Assembly: GCF_011089885.1 (NCBI RefSeq)
Contig: NZ_JAANBD010000006.1
Coordinates: 1-64,000, forward strand
DNA from: Thioalkalivibrio sp. XN279
GTDB taxonomy: Bacteria > Pseudomonadota > Gammaproteobacteria > Steroidobacterales > XN24
Length of the DNA stretch: 64,000 nt
Reading direction: 5' to 3'
Positions 1 through 7,245 of this stretch are shown here, one piece after another; the stretch's first letter is position 1; every line of letters starts with the position of its first letter. Under the pieces are notes generated by a model that saw only the letters and a list, made by a program, of their open reading frames with translations, ran no database searches and had not been told where the DNA came from. The translations under genes and the position numbers were made by a program.

Positions 1-137
1 CCCCGGATGCCCCGGCCGGCCAGTCGACCGCGCCCGTCGATGGCGCGCCGCGCAAGCGGCGCCGGCGGCGGCGCAAGAGCAAGGGTCCGGGCGCGGGCGC
101 AGGCCCGGCCACCGACCCGTCCGGCACCGCGGAGTAA
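1..137 (+). CDS. C-terminal end of a protein with a basic tail (partial)
   Basis: The frame that stops with TAA at 135-137 is open from the window edge. It encodes a low-complexity tail with a run of about eleven residues that are nearly all Arg/Lys, followed by a Gly/Ala/Pro-rich end. Such tails occur at the C-termini of RNA-binding proteins such as RhlB/RhlE DEAD-box helicases or RluB pseudouridine synthases. No catalytic part is visible, so the identity is a guess. It converges on yrfG with only 3 bases between the two stop codons. Confidence 0.5.
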   Translation, partial: PDAPAGQSTAPVDGAPRKRRRRRRKSKGPGAGAGPATDPSGTAE

Positions 138-140
138 GCT

Positions 141-836
141 TCAGGCCCCGGGCTTGCGCGGCAATGGCGGCAGCAGCTCGGTGATGCTGTGCACGCCATG
201 GAATTCGCCCGCCGCTGCCGGCGGGCGCGAGGAGTCCGGATGCAGTATGGCGATGACACGCGCCAGGCCGTAAGCGTGCGCAGAGCGCAGCACGGGCAGG
301 CTGTCGTCGACCAGCATGGTGCGTTCCGGATCGAAAGGCTCCCGCTCGCGTAACCGCGCCCAGAACGCGCGGTCTTCCTTCGGCAGGCCCAGGTCGTGGC
401 TGGAGTAGACCGCATCCAGGTAGTTGTCGAGGCGCGTGCGCCGCAGCTTGATGGCCAGCGTCTGCTGGTGGGCGTTGGTGACCAGCACCACGCGCTTCTG
501 CAGCTGCCGCACGGCCTGCAGGAACTCGGGCACGTCGGGCAGGAAGTCGATGTGGTCCTCCGCCTCCCGTTTCAGGGCCGTGATGTCCAGCCCCAGTTCC
601 CGGCTCCAGTGGTCGATGCAATACCATTCCAGCCGCCCGCGTGCGGCAGCGAAACGCGGCTCCAGCACCGCGACGGCCTCTGCATGAGGCAGGCCGTGCA
701 GGTCGGCGTAACGGGCCGGGATCAGCTCCTGCCAGAAGTAGTTGTCGAAGCGCAGGTCCAGCAGCGTGCCGTCCATGTCGAGCAGCACGGTGTCGTACAG
801 CGCCCAGTCGAAGGCGTGGCGGGAGACGAGGTCCAT
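141..836 (-). CDS. yrfG: GMP/IMP nucleotidase, HAD superfamily (YrfG-like)
   Basis: This 231-aa cytoplasmic HAD hydrolase is likely to dephosphorylate purine nucleoside monophosphates (GMP, IMP). The HAD motif DMDGTL lies at residues 20-25, with Asp20 as nucleophile and Asp22 as acid/base. Motif II is the VTNAHQ stretch and the late acidic motif is LVDDS. The length and the long helical cap after motif I fit YrfG. It is divergent from cysQ with 42 bases between the starts; yrfG and cysQ are also neighbours in other gammaproteobacteria. Assignment is by motif and overall resemblance; substrate specificity is inferred from the family. Confidence 0.85.
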   Translation of the reverse strand: MDLVSRHAFDWALYDTVLLDMDGTLLDLRFDNYFWQELIPARYADLHGLPHAEAVAVLEPRFAAARGRLEWYCIDHWSRELGLDITALKREAEDHIDFLPDVPEFLQAVRQLQKRVVLVTNAHQQTLAIKLRRTRLDNYLDAVYSSHDLGLPKEDRAFWARLREREPFDPERTMLVDDSLPVLRSAHAYGLARVIAILHPDSSRPPAAAGEFHGVHSITELLPPLPRKPGA

Positions 837-878
837 GGGCGGGTATCATATACGGCCCTGATTCATGGAGCCCGGCCC

Positions 879-1679
879 GTGACCGACGCCTACCCGGAAC
901 TGCTCGACGCCATCACCCGGATTGCCGAAGACGCCGGCCGGGCCATCCTCGAAGTCTACGACAGCGACTTCGCCGTCGAGTCCAAGGCGGACGATTCGCC
1001 CATCACGGCGGCCGACCGCCGCGCCCACGACGTCATCCGCGCCGGACTGGAGCGCCTGCCTGGCGAGCGCCCGATCCTGTCGGAGGAGGCGCGCACGGTG
1101 CCCTGGGAGGAGCGCCGCCACTGGAAGGAGTACTGGCTCGTAGACCCGCTCGACGGCACCAAGGAGTTCATCCAGCGTAACGGCCAGTTCACGGTGAACA
1201 TCGCGCTGGTGCGCGCCGGGCGCCCGGTCCTCGGCGTGGTGCACGTACCGGTGGCGGGCGTGACCTACGGCGGCGTCGTCGGCCGCGGCGCCTGGAAGAC
1301 GGCCGCCGGGGCTGAACGCCATGCGATCGCAGTGCGCCTGCCCGGCGAGGGTCCCGTGCGCGTGGTCGGCTCGCGCTCGCATCGCGGCCCGGACCTGGAC
1401 GGCTACCTGGAGCGACTCGGCGCCCACGAGATGGTGCCGATGGGCTCCTCGCTGAAGTTCTGCGTCGTGGCGGAGGGTGCAGCCGACGTCTATCCGCGCC
1501 TCGGCCCGACCTCGGAATGGGACACGGCGGCCGCGGAGGCGGTGCTGGTCGCCGCGGGCGGCCGGGTGGTGGCCAGCAACGGCCAGCCCATGGCCTACAA
1601 CAAGGGCCCGGACCTGCTCAATCCCTGGTTCATCGCCTCCGGCGGCGACCCGCGCGACTGGACTGAATACCTGCCGTGA
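879..1679 (+). CDS. cysQ: 3'(2'),5'-bisphosphate nucleotidase CysQ
   Basis: This 266-aa enzyme of the inositol monophosphatase fold hydrolyses 3'-phosphoadenosine 5'-phosphate to AMP, clearing the by-product of sulfate assimilation. The metal-binding motif DPLDGT is at residues 89-94, preceded by a Ser-Glu-Glu metal ligand near residue 70 and followed by the C-terminal SEWDTAAAE motif. The frame is open far upstream, but the start is set at GTG 879 because GGAG lies 8 bases before it and the family begins here. The next gene starts inside the cysQ stop (GTGA overlap), so the two are probably translationally coupled. Confidence 0.92.
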   Translation: MTDAYPELLDAITRIAEDAGRAILEVYDSDFAVESKADDSPITAADRRAHDVIRAGLERLPGERPILSEEARTVPWEERRHWKEYWLVDPLDGTKEFIQRNGQFTVNIALVRAGRPVLGVVHVPVAGVTYGGVVGRGAWKTAAGAERHAIAVRLPGEGPVRVVGSRSHRGPDLDGYLERLGAHEMVPMGSSLKFCVVAEGAADVYPRLGPTSEWDTAAAEAVLVAAGGRVVASNGQPMAYNKGPDLLNPWFIASGGDPRDWTEYLP

Positions 1680-1996
1680 GCAGCCTTTCCATGGCGCTGA
1701 TCGCCGGCATGCTGGCGGCGGCCGGCTGGGCCTGGTACACCAGCATGGCGGCCCGCGAGGCCGCCAACCGCGCTGCGCGCGAAGCCTGCGCGCGACTCCG
1801 ACTGGTCATGCTGGACGGCACCGTGGCGATCACGCGGGCCTGGCCGCGGCGCGACCGCAACGGCCGGCTGCGCCTGGAGCGGACCTACGGCTTCGAGTAC
1901 ACGGACGACGGCCACCGCCGGCTGCAGGGCTTCGTGGTGATGCTCGGGGCGGAAGTGCTATCGGTGGGGCTGGCAGCCGCGGGCGGGCTTGGCTAA
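1676..1996 (+). CDS. DUF3301 family single-pass membrane protein
   Basis: This 106-aa protein has one hydrophobic N-terminal segment (about residues 5-23), then a soluble domain with the DGTVAITRAWPRRDRNGRL pattern and a YGFEYTDDG stretch, which I recognise as the DUF3301 family of gammaproteobacteria. Function is unknown; it is probably anchored in the inner membrane with the domain on one side. Its GTG start overlaps the cysQ stop, and it is followed closely by a YdcH-like gene, so cysQ and these two small genes probably form one transcript. Confidence 0.75.
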   Translation: MSSLSMALIAGMLAAAGWAWYTSMAAREAANRAAREACARLRLVMLDGTVAITRAWPRRDRNGRLRLERTYGFEYTDDGHRRLQGFVVMLGAEVLSVGLAAAGGLG

Positions 1997-2024
1997 GCTT
2001 GGCGTCAGTCAGGCGACGGCCAAC

Positions 2025-2243
2025 ATGAACGACAACAAGGTCGATACTTACATCTTCGGCAACATGACTCGCCTCAAGGAGCTGCGCATCGCGCACCGCG
2101 ACCTCGACGACGTCATCACCCGCCTGTCGGAGGACCCGGCAGTAGACCAGCTGCAGCTCAAGCGCCTGAAGAAGCGCAAGCTGATGCTGAAGGACCTGAT
2201 TGCCCGGCTCGAGAGCGAGCTGATTCCGGACCTCAACGCCTAG
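2025..2243 (+). CDS. YdcH family (DUF465) small coiled-coil protein
   Basis: The 72-aa product begins MNDNKVDTYIF and contains a charged helical stretch with the RLKKRKLMLKDLIARLE pattern typical of DUF465/YdcH proteins. An in-frame TTG exists at 1989, but ATG 2025 fits the family length and has AGG about 11 bases upstream. Function is unknown; family members are small soluble helical proteins. It is the last gene of the cysQ group and converges on the RND gene. Confidence 0.75.
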   Translation: MNDNKVDTYIFGNMTRLKELRIAHRDLDDVITRLSEDPAVDQLQLKRLKKRKLMLKDLIARLESELIPDLNA

Positions 2244-2260
2244 GCGCCGGGCTCCGGCGC
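2244..2260. terminator. GC-rich hairpin between convergent genes
   Basis: GCGCCGG and CCGGCGC form a perfect 7-bp stem with a 3-base loop directly after the ydcH-like stop and before the RND stop. No T-tract follows on either side, so it is at best a weak bidirectional terminator. Confidence 0.35.
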
Positions 2261-2279
2261 TCCCGACCCGCCTGCTCCG

Positions 2280-4637
2280 TCAGGCCCTTTCTTCGGGCCG
2301 CTCGTGCTGGTACTTGGCCGGCAGCATCCAGGTGGCCAGCGCCGGCAGCAGCAGGATGGCGCCGAACATGTTCACCAGGAACATGAAGGTGAGCAGGATG
2401 CCCATGTCGGCCTGGAACTGCAGCGGTGAGAACACCCAGGTGAACACGCCGATGGCGAGGGTGATGCCGGTGAAGACGACGGCGTTGCCGGTCACGCGCA
2501 AGGTGTGCGCGTAAGCCTGCTGGATGCTCGCGCCCTGTTTCAGGAAGTACTGGAAGCGGCTGAAAATGTAGATGCCGTAGTCGACGCCGATACCCACGCC
2601 CAGCGCGGCCACCGGCAGGGTGTTCACCTTGAGGCCGATCTCCAGGTAAGCCATCAGTGCATAGGCGAGCAGGGAGACCAGCGCCAGCGGGATCACGATG
2701 CAGGCCACCGCGCGCAGCGAGCGGAAGCTGAGCCAGCACAGCAGAATCACCGCGCCGAAGACATAGATGAGGATGGGGAACTGCGCCGCCGCCACCTCTT
2801 CGTTCATGGCGGCCATCACGCCGACGTTGCCGGTGGCGAGGCGGAACTGCATGTTCTCGGGCGCGAACTCGTCGCGCCAGGCCTTCACCTCGTCGACGAC
2901 GCGCTCGATGGTGCCGGCCTTGTGGTCCTCGGTGTAAACCATCACCGGGATCACGCTGCAGTCGCTGTTCAGGAGGCCCGTGCTGGTCTCCACCCGGGCC
3001 AGCGCCTGCACCAGCACCTGCTCGTTGCGCGACAGGGCGCGCCACGCGGGATAACCCTCGTTCCAGCCGGCCGTCACGATCTTGGCGACCTGCGGCAGCG
3101 CAATCACCGTCTGCACGCCTTCCACGTTGCGCATGTGCCAGGCGAAGCGGTCGATCAGGTCCATGACCTGGTAATCGATGCAGCCGTTCTCACCCACCTC
3201 GACGATGACGTTGATGAGGTCGACGCCGATGGAGAAGCGCTTGGTGATGTCCTTGGTGTCGAGGTTGTAGCGCGAGTCCGGCCGCAGCTCGGGCACGCCG
3301 GCATGCAGGTCGCCGATCTTGACCTGGGAGCCTTTCCAGGCGCCGAAGACGAACAGGCCGGCTGCAATGACGATAATTACGGTCGCCGGGCCGCGCGTGG
3401 ACACCTTTGAAAGGCCATCCCACAACGGTCGCATCTGCTGCGCGCGCCGCAGCAGGCGCTCCTTGTAGCCCTGGTCGGGTTGCACGTAGCTGATCAGCAC
3501 CGGCAGCAACACCAGGTTGGTGAGGATGATGCAGGCCACGCCGAGCGAGGCCATGATCGCCATCTCCTGGATGATGCGGATCTCGATGAACAGGATGGTG
3601 ATGAAACCGATGGTGTCCGAGGCCAGTGCCACGCCGCCAGGCACCAACAGGCGCCGGAAAGTGGCGCGCGCGGCCTGCTCCGGGCCGGCCCCGTCGAAGA
3701 CCTCCGAGGCGTAGCCGGAGATCATCTGCACGCCATGGGACACACCGATGGCGAATACCAGGAATGGGACCAGGAGGCCCATCGGGTCGATGCCGAAACC
3801 GAGCAGGGGCAACATCCCGAGCTCCCAGATCACGGCGAAGATGCTGCACACCAGCGGCACGATGGTGAGCTTGATCGACTGGCTGTAGATGTAGACCAGC
3901 ACGGTCGTCACCAGCAGCGCCAGCGCGAAGAACAGCACGATGCGGTTGGCGCCTTCCTTGATGTCGCCGACCACCTTGGCAAAGCCGATGATCCGGACCT
4001 TGATGTTGTCGGTCTGGATCTTGGCCCGGACCTCTTCCTCGAGCTTCTTCGCGACGTCGAAATAGTCCAGGCGTTCCTGGGTGTCCGGGTTGATCTCCAG
4101 CAGCTGGGCGCTGATGATCGCGCCCGAGAAGTCGTTCGCCACCAGCCGGCCGACGATGCCTGCCTTGAGGATGTTCTCTTTCACCCGCTCGAGATCGGAC
4201 AGGGTGTACTGGAAATCCGCCGGGATGACGTCGCCCGCCTCGATGCCTTCCTCGGTCACCTCCAGGTAGCGCACGTTGGGAGTGAAAATCGACGTGACGC
4301 GCGCGCGGTCCACGCCCGGGATGAAGAACACCGCGTCGGTGGCCTGGCGCAAGGCTTCGAAGAACTCGGGGTTGAACATGTCCCCGCTCTCGTCCACCAG
4401 TGCGATGAGCACCCGGTCGGCGCCGCCGAAGTCCTCGTAGTGCTCGACGAAGGTCGACATGTACTCGTGCTGCAGCGGCAGCTGCTTGCTGAAGCCGGCA
4501 TCCACGCGCAGCCCGGTGACGGCGCTCCAGGCGAGCAGCGCCGTGATAATGGCGAAGATGGCGATGACCAGCGGCCGCCGGCTGAATACCAGCTTCTCCA
4601 GGGCATCGATGACGGGGGTCTTCTTCGGCGCTGACAT
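2280..4637 (-). CDS. RND/MMPL superfamily transporter permease
   Basis: This 785-aa inner-membrane protein is built as two RND halves. Each starts with one transmembrane helix, has a large periplasmic loop of 150-200 residues, and ends with a bundle of five helices. The first bundle is around residues 228-390, with an FAIGVSHG stretch in its fourth helix. It resembles the MMPL-type permeases that accompany DUF1302/DUF1329/YCF48 proteins, not tripartite drug pumps; no membrane-fusion protein is encoded nearby. It lies 3 bases after the YCF48 gene and is probably co-transcribed. The likely substrate is hydrophobic (lipid-like), but this is inference from genomic company. Confidence 0.85.
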   Translation of the reverse strand: MSAPKKTPVIDALEKLVFSRRPLVIAIFAIITALLAWSAVTGLRVDAGFSKQLPLQHEYMSTFVEHYEDFGGADRVLIALVDESGDMFNPEFFEALRQATDAVFFIPGVDRARVTSIFTPNVRYLEVTEEGIEAGDVIPADFQYTLSDLERVKENILKAGIVGRLVANDFSGAIISAQLLEINPDTQERLDYFDVAKKLEEEVRAKIQTDNIKVRIIGFAKVVGDIKEGANRIVLFFALALLVTTVLVYIYSQSIKLTIVPLVCSIFAVIWELGMLPLLGFGIDPMGLLVPFLVFAIGVSHGVQMISGYASEVFDGAGPEQAARATFRRLLVPGGVALASDTIGFITILFIEIRIIQEMAIMASLGVACIILTNLVLLPVLISYVQPDQGYKERLLRRAQQMRPLWDGLSKVSTRGPATVIIVIAAGLFVFGAWKGSQVKIGDLHAGVPELRPDSRYNLDTKDITKRFSIGVDLINVIVEVGENGCIDYQVMDLIDRFAWHMRNVEGVQTVIALPQVAKIVTAGWNEGYPAWRALSRNEQVLVQALARVETSTGLLNSDCSVIPVMVYTEDHKAGTIERVVDEVKAWRDEFAPENMQFRLATGNVGVMAAMNEEVAAAQFPILIYVFGAVILLCWLSFRSLRAVACIVIPLALVSLLAYALMAYLEIGLKVNTLPVAALGVGIGVDYGIYIFSRFQYFLKQGASIQQAYAHTLRVTGNAVVFTGITLAIGVFTWVFSPLQFQADMGILLTFMFLVNMFGAILLLPALATWMLPAKYQHERPEERA

Positions 4638-4640
4638 GCC

Positions 4641-5756
4641 CTACTCCAGTCCCACTGTTTCCGCCTCGATGCGCTCGACGCCCGGTTCACCGATGACGAT
4701 GAGCGCGCCGTCGTCGAGGGCCAGCGCCGACATCAGCGCCTTGCGATCGTCCCGCTGCTCCAGCCGGAAGCGGTCGCCTTCGCGACTGAACAGCATCACG
4801 CCGGCGGTGCCGACCACGAGAATGCCGCCATCGGGACGCTGCGCGCCGCCGAACAGGGAGGTGTCGACTGGCAGGCTCACGTCGCGCCAGGTCTCGCCCC
4901 CGTCCCAGCTGCGGAACATGTTGCCGCGCAGCCCGAACACCAGCAGCGAACCGTCCGCCAGGGGAAGGCCGCCGAAAAAAGAACCGTCGTAGGGCGGGTC
5001 CAGCACCTGCCAGGTGAAGCCCTGGTCGTCGGAGCGGAACACCGTGCCGGCCTCAGCCATCAGGTACAGGCGGCCGGCGTTGTCGTTGATGATGCGATTC
5101 ATGTGCAGGTCGGCCGCGATCTCGTCGTCCGCCCATTCATCGTCGGCCCACTCGTCCGCGTCGTCGCCTGCATCGCCTGCTGCGTCGTCCGCCGTATCAT
5201 CCGCCGTTTCGTCCGCCGCGCCATCCACGTCATCGGCTGCCACGGGCGTCGCTTCGACCAGCTCCAGCGTCTCCTCCTCCCAGCTCAACCCGCCGTCGGA
5301 GGACCGCAGGAAATAGCCGTAGGCCCCGACCGCGAAGCCGTTGTTCTCGTCGGCAAACCAGATGTCGAACAGGGGGAACTCGAGTTCCGGCGCGAAGTGC
5401 ACCCGGCACCAGGTCTCGCCACCGTTCTCCGTGCGCAGGATCACTGCATCGTGCCCGACAGCCCAGCCGAGGTTGCGGTCGTGGAACCACACCCCGGTCA
5501 GCACGGTACGGGTCGGGGTGCGGTTCTGCACCCAGCTGCGGCCTTCGTCTTCACTCACCAGCACGTGGCCGCGGTCGCCCACCACCACGACGTCCTTGCC
5601 GACCCGGGTGATGTCGAGCATCAGGGATTGCGGCGCGAGCGGCATGATCACCGACCACTCGCTCTCCGGCACCGGGTCGGCGCACTCAGCGCGTGCTGCG
5701 TCTGGCACAGCGGCGAGCGCCATGGCGATCAGGAGAAGATGCACCAGTCTGGACAA
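4641..5756 (-). CDS. YCF48-like beta-propeller protein, exported
   Basis: This 371-aa protein has an N-terminal signal peptide (about residues 1-23, ending AARA). Repeated blades with Asp-Glu-Gly-x-x-Trp and Asn-Gly-Gly-x-Thr-Trp turns follow, typical of YCF48/BNR-like propellers. Between blades, residues about 171-216 are almost purely Asp/Ala/Glu/Thr with a repeated WADDE unit, an unusual acidic insert that may bind cations. The called start is TTG 5756; an in-frame GTG at 5744 would still leave a signal peptide, so the start is uncertain. It sits between the DUF1329 gene and the RND permease and is probably a periplasmic accessory of the permease. Confidence 0.8.
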   Translation of the reverse strand: MSRLVHLLLIAMALAAVPDAARAECADPVPESEWSVIMPLAPQSLMLDITRVGKDVVVVGDRGHVLVSEDEGRSWVQNRTPTRTVLTGVWFHDRNLGWAVGHDAVILRTENGGETWCRVHFAPELEFPLFDIWFADENNGFAVGAYGYFLRSSDGGLSWEEETLELVEATPVAADDVDGAADETADDTADDAAGDAGDDADEWADDEWADDEIAADLHMNRIINDNAGRLYLMAEAGTVFRSDDQGFTWQVLDPPYDGSFFGGLPLADGSLLVFGLRGNMFRSWDGGETWRDVSLPVDTSLFGGAQRPDGGILVVGTAGVMLFSREGDRFRLEQRDDRKALMSALALDDGALIVIGEPGVERIEAETVGLE

Positions 5757-5804
5757 GGCGGGCGGCCCCCGGGGTTGTTCTGGTAGTTGTCGTCAGGTTG
5801 GGCG

Positions 5805-5835
5805 AAACAACCGGGGCGCCTTGACGGCGCCCCGG
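5805..5835 (-). terminator. Rho-independent terminator after the DUF1329 gene
   Basis: On the minus strand CCGGGGCGCC and GGCGCCCCGG form a perfect 10-bp stem (5811-5835) with a 5-base loop, followed by TTGTTT (5810-5805). It lies in the 89-base gap between DUF1329 and the YCF48 gene, so it could end most transcripts after the outer-membrane/periplasmic pair and lower expression of YCF48-RND. Confidence 0.6.
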
Positions 5836-5845
5836 CCGGTTTCTG

Positions 5846-7225
5846 CTAGCGCACGCCGGACCTGCGCAGCGTGGCCGGAGCAAAATCCTCCGGCGTGTAA
5901 TTGGCGCTGAAGTCGTAGGTCTGCGGCTCCTCGTTGTTGAGGCCGATGGCGAGGTAACGACCCGACTGCAGGTCCATGGTCAGCTCCAACGTGGTCCAGA
6001 AGCTGGGCACGTCGTAGTAGTTGATCGAATGCGCTTCCTGCACGCGCCAGATCTGGTCGCGGTTGTCGTAGCAGTCGACCACCTGGGCCTGCCAGGAGTC
6101 CTCGTCGATGTAGAAGGTGCGGCGCTTGTAGACGTGGCGCGTGCCTTCCTTGATGGTCGCGTCCACCACCCAGACGCGATGCAGCTCGTAGCGCGCGTGC
6201 TCCTGGTTGATGTGCAGCGGCTTGAGTACGTCGTCGTACTTCAGCTTGTTGCTGTGCAGCTTGTAGCTGTTGTACGGGACCAGGATTTCCTTGCGCCCGA
6301 CCAGCTCCCAGTTGTAGCGCTCGGGGCTGCCGTTGAAGATGTCGAGCTGGTCGGAAGTGGCAAGACCGTCCGCGGCGGTACGCGGGTTGTCATGCGCCAC
6401 GTTGGGCGCGCGACGCACGCGGCGCTGGCCGGGATTGTACAGCCAAGCCTTGCGGTTCTCCTTGGCCTGGTTCAGCGTCTCGTGCACCAGCAGCACCTCG
6501 CCGGCCAGGCGGGCCGGCGCGGTCACGGTCTGCTTGAAATACACGATGACGTTGTCGAGGTCTTCCTCGCGCGCACCCTCGAGGCTGTAGGCGCCGAGGT
6601 ATTCGTCGGTGAACATCACCATCGTGTAGTTGCCGTCGCGGGTCACCGGCGCCTGGCCGATGGTGCGACGCGCGCTGTCGGTGCGGTAACGCACGATGTG
6701 GTTCCAGATCGCCTCGAGGCCGTTCTGCGGGATCGGGAAGGGAACGCCCTCCGCGCCGCCGCTGAAGCCGTTGCCGCCCTCGATCAGGTGGGTCGAGCTG
6801 GCGATGCGCTTGGTGGCCTCGTAGATGCGCTCCGGCACCGCCGCGCTGCGGCGCGTGGGATACACGTCCATGAAGTATTCCGGATAAGTCCGGAACATGG
6901 CCTTGTGCCCCTCGGTGAGGATATCGGCGTACTGGTCCATGTTGGCCGCGGTGATGCGGTACAGCGGCTTGTCGTCGGCGAAGGGATCCGGATGGTGGCC
7001 GCCGGACACGAAGTCCGGGAAGCCCGCCTCGGCCGGGCTGCGCAACCCGCCGGTCCACTCGGGAATGGTACCCGCGTCGTTGCCGGCGCGGATGGCGCCG
7101 AGCGGCGTCAGCTCAGTACCGAGGCGCGCAACCTGGTCGGCGGAAAGACCCTGGCCGATCGCCGGGGCTGCCAGTCCGACCAGCGCCATCGCGGCGAGAG
7201 CCTGCTTAATTCTGATATGGGTCAT
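5846..7225 (-). CDS. DUF1329 family periplasmic protein
   Basis: This 459-aa protein has a clear signal peptide (residues 1-24, cleaved after AIG or nearby). It matches the DUF1329 family in length and in landmarks such as the early IPEWTGG motif and the PxxYxITAANMDQYAD-like segment. DUF1329 proteins are regarded as lipid-binding, LolB-like folds on the periplasmic side. AGGAGAG precedes the ATG. The gene follows DUF1302 by 20 bases, so the two are co-transcribed. The strict pairing with an outer-membrane barrel suggests transfer of a hydrophobic compound across the periplasm; the substrate is unknown. Confidence 0.88.
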   Translation of the reverse strand: MTHIRIKQALAAMALVGLAAPAIGQGLSADQVARLGTELTPLGAIRAGNDAGTIPEWTGGLRSPAEAGFPDFVSGGHHPDPFADDKPLYRITAANMDQYADILTEGHKAMFRTYPEYFMDVYPTRRSAAVPERIYEATKRIASSTHLIEGGNGFSGGAEGVPFPIPQNGLEAIWNHIVRYRTDSARRTIGQAPVTRDGNYTMVMFTDEYLGAYSLEGAREEDLDNVIVYFKQTVTAPARLAGEVLLVHETLNQAKENRKAWLYNPGQRRVRRAPNVAHDNPRTAADGLATSDQLDIFNGSPERYNWELVGRKEILVPYNSYKLHSNKLKYDDVLKPLHINQEHARYELHRVWVVDATIKEGTRHVYKRRTFYIDEDSWQAQVVDCYDNRDQIWRVQEAHSINYYDVPSFWTTLELTMDLQSGRYLAIGLNNEEPQTYDFSANYTPEDFAPATLRRSGVR

Positions 7226-7245
7226 GTGTGACTCTCCTGGAATTC

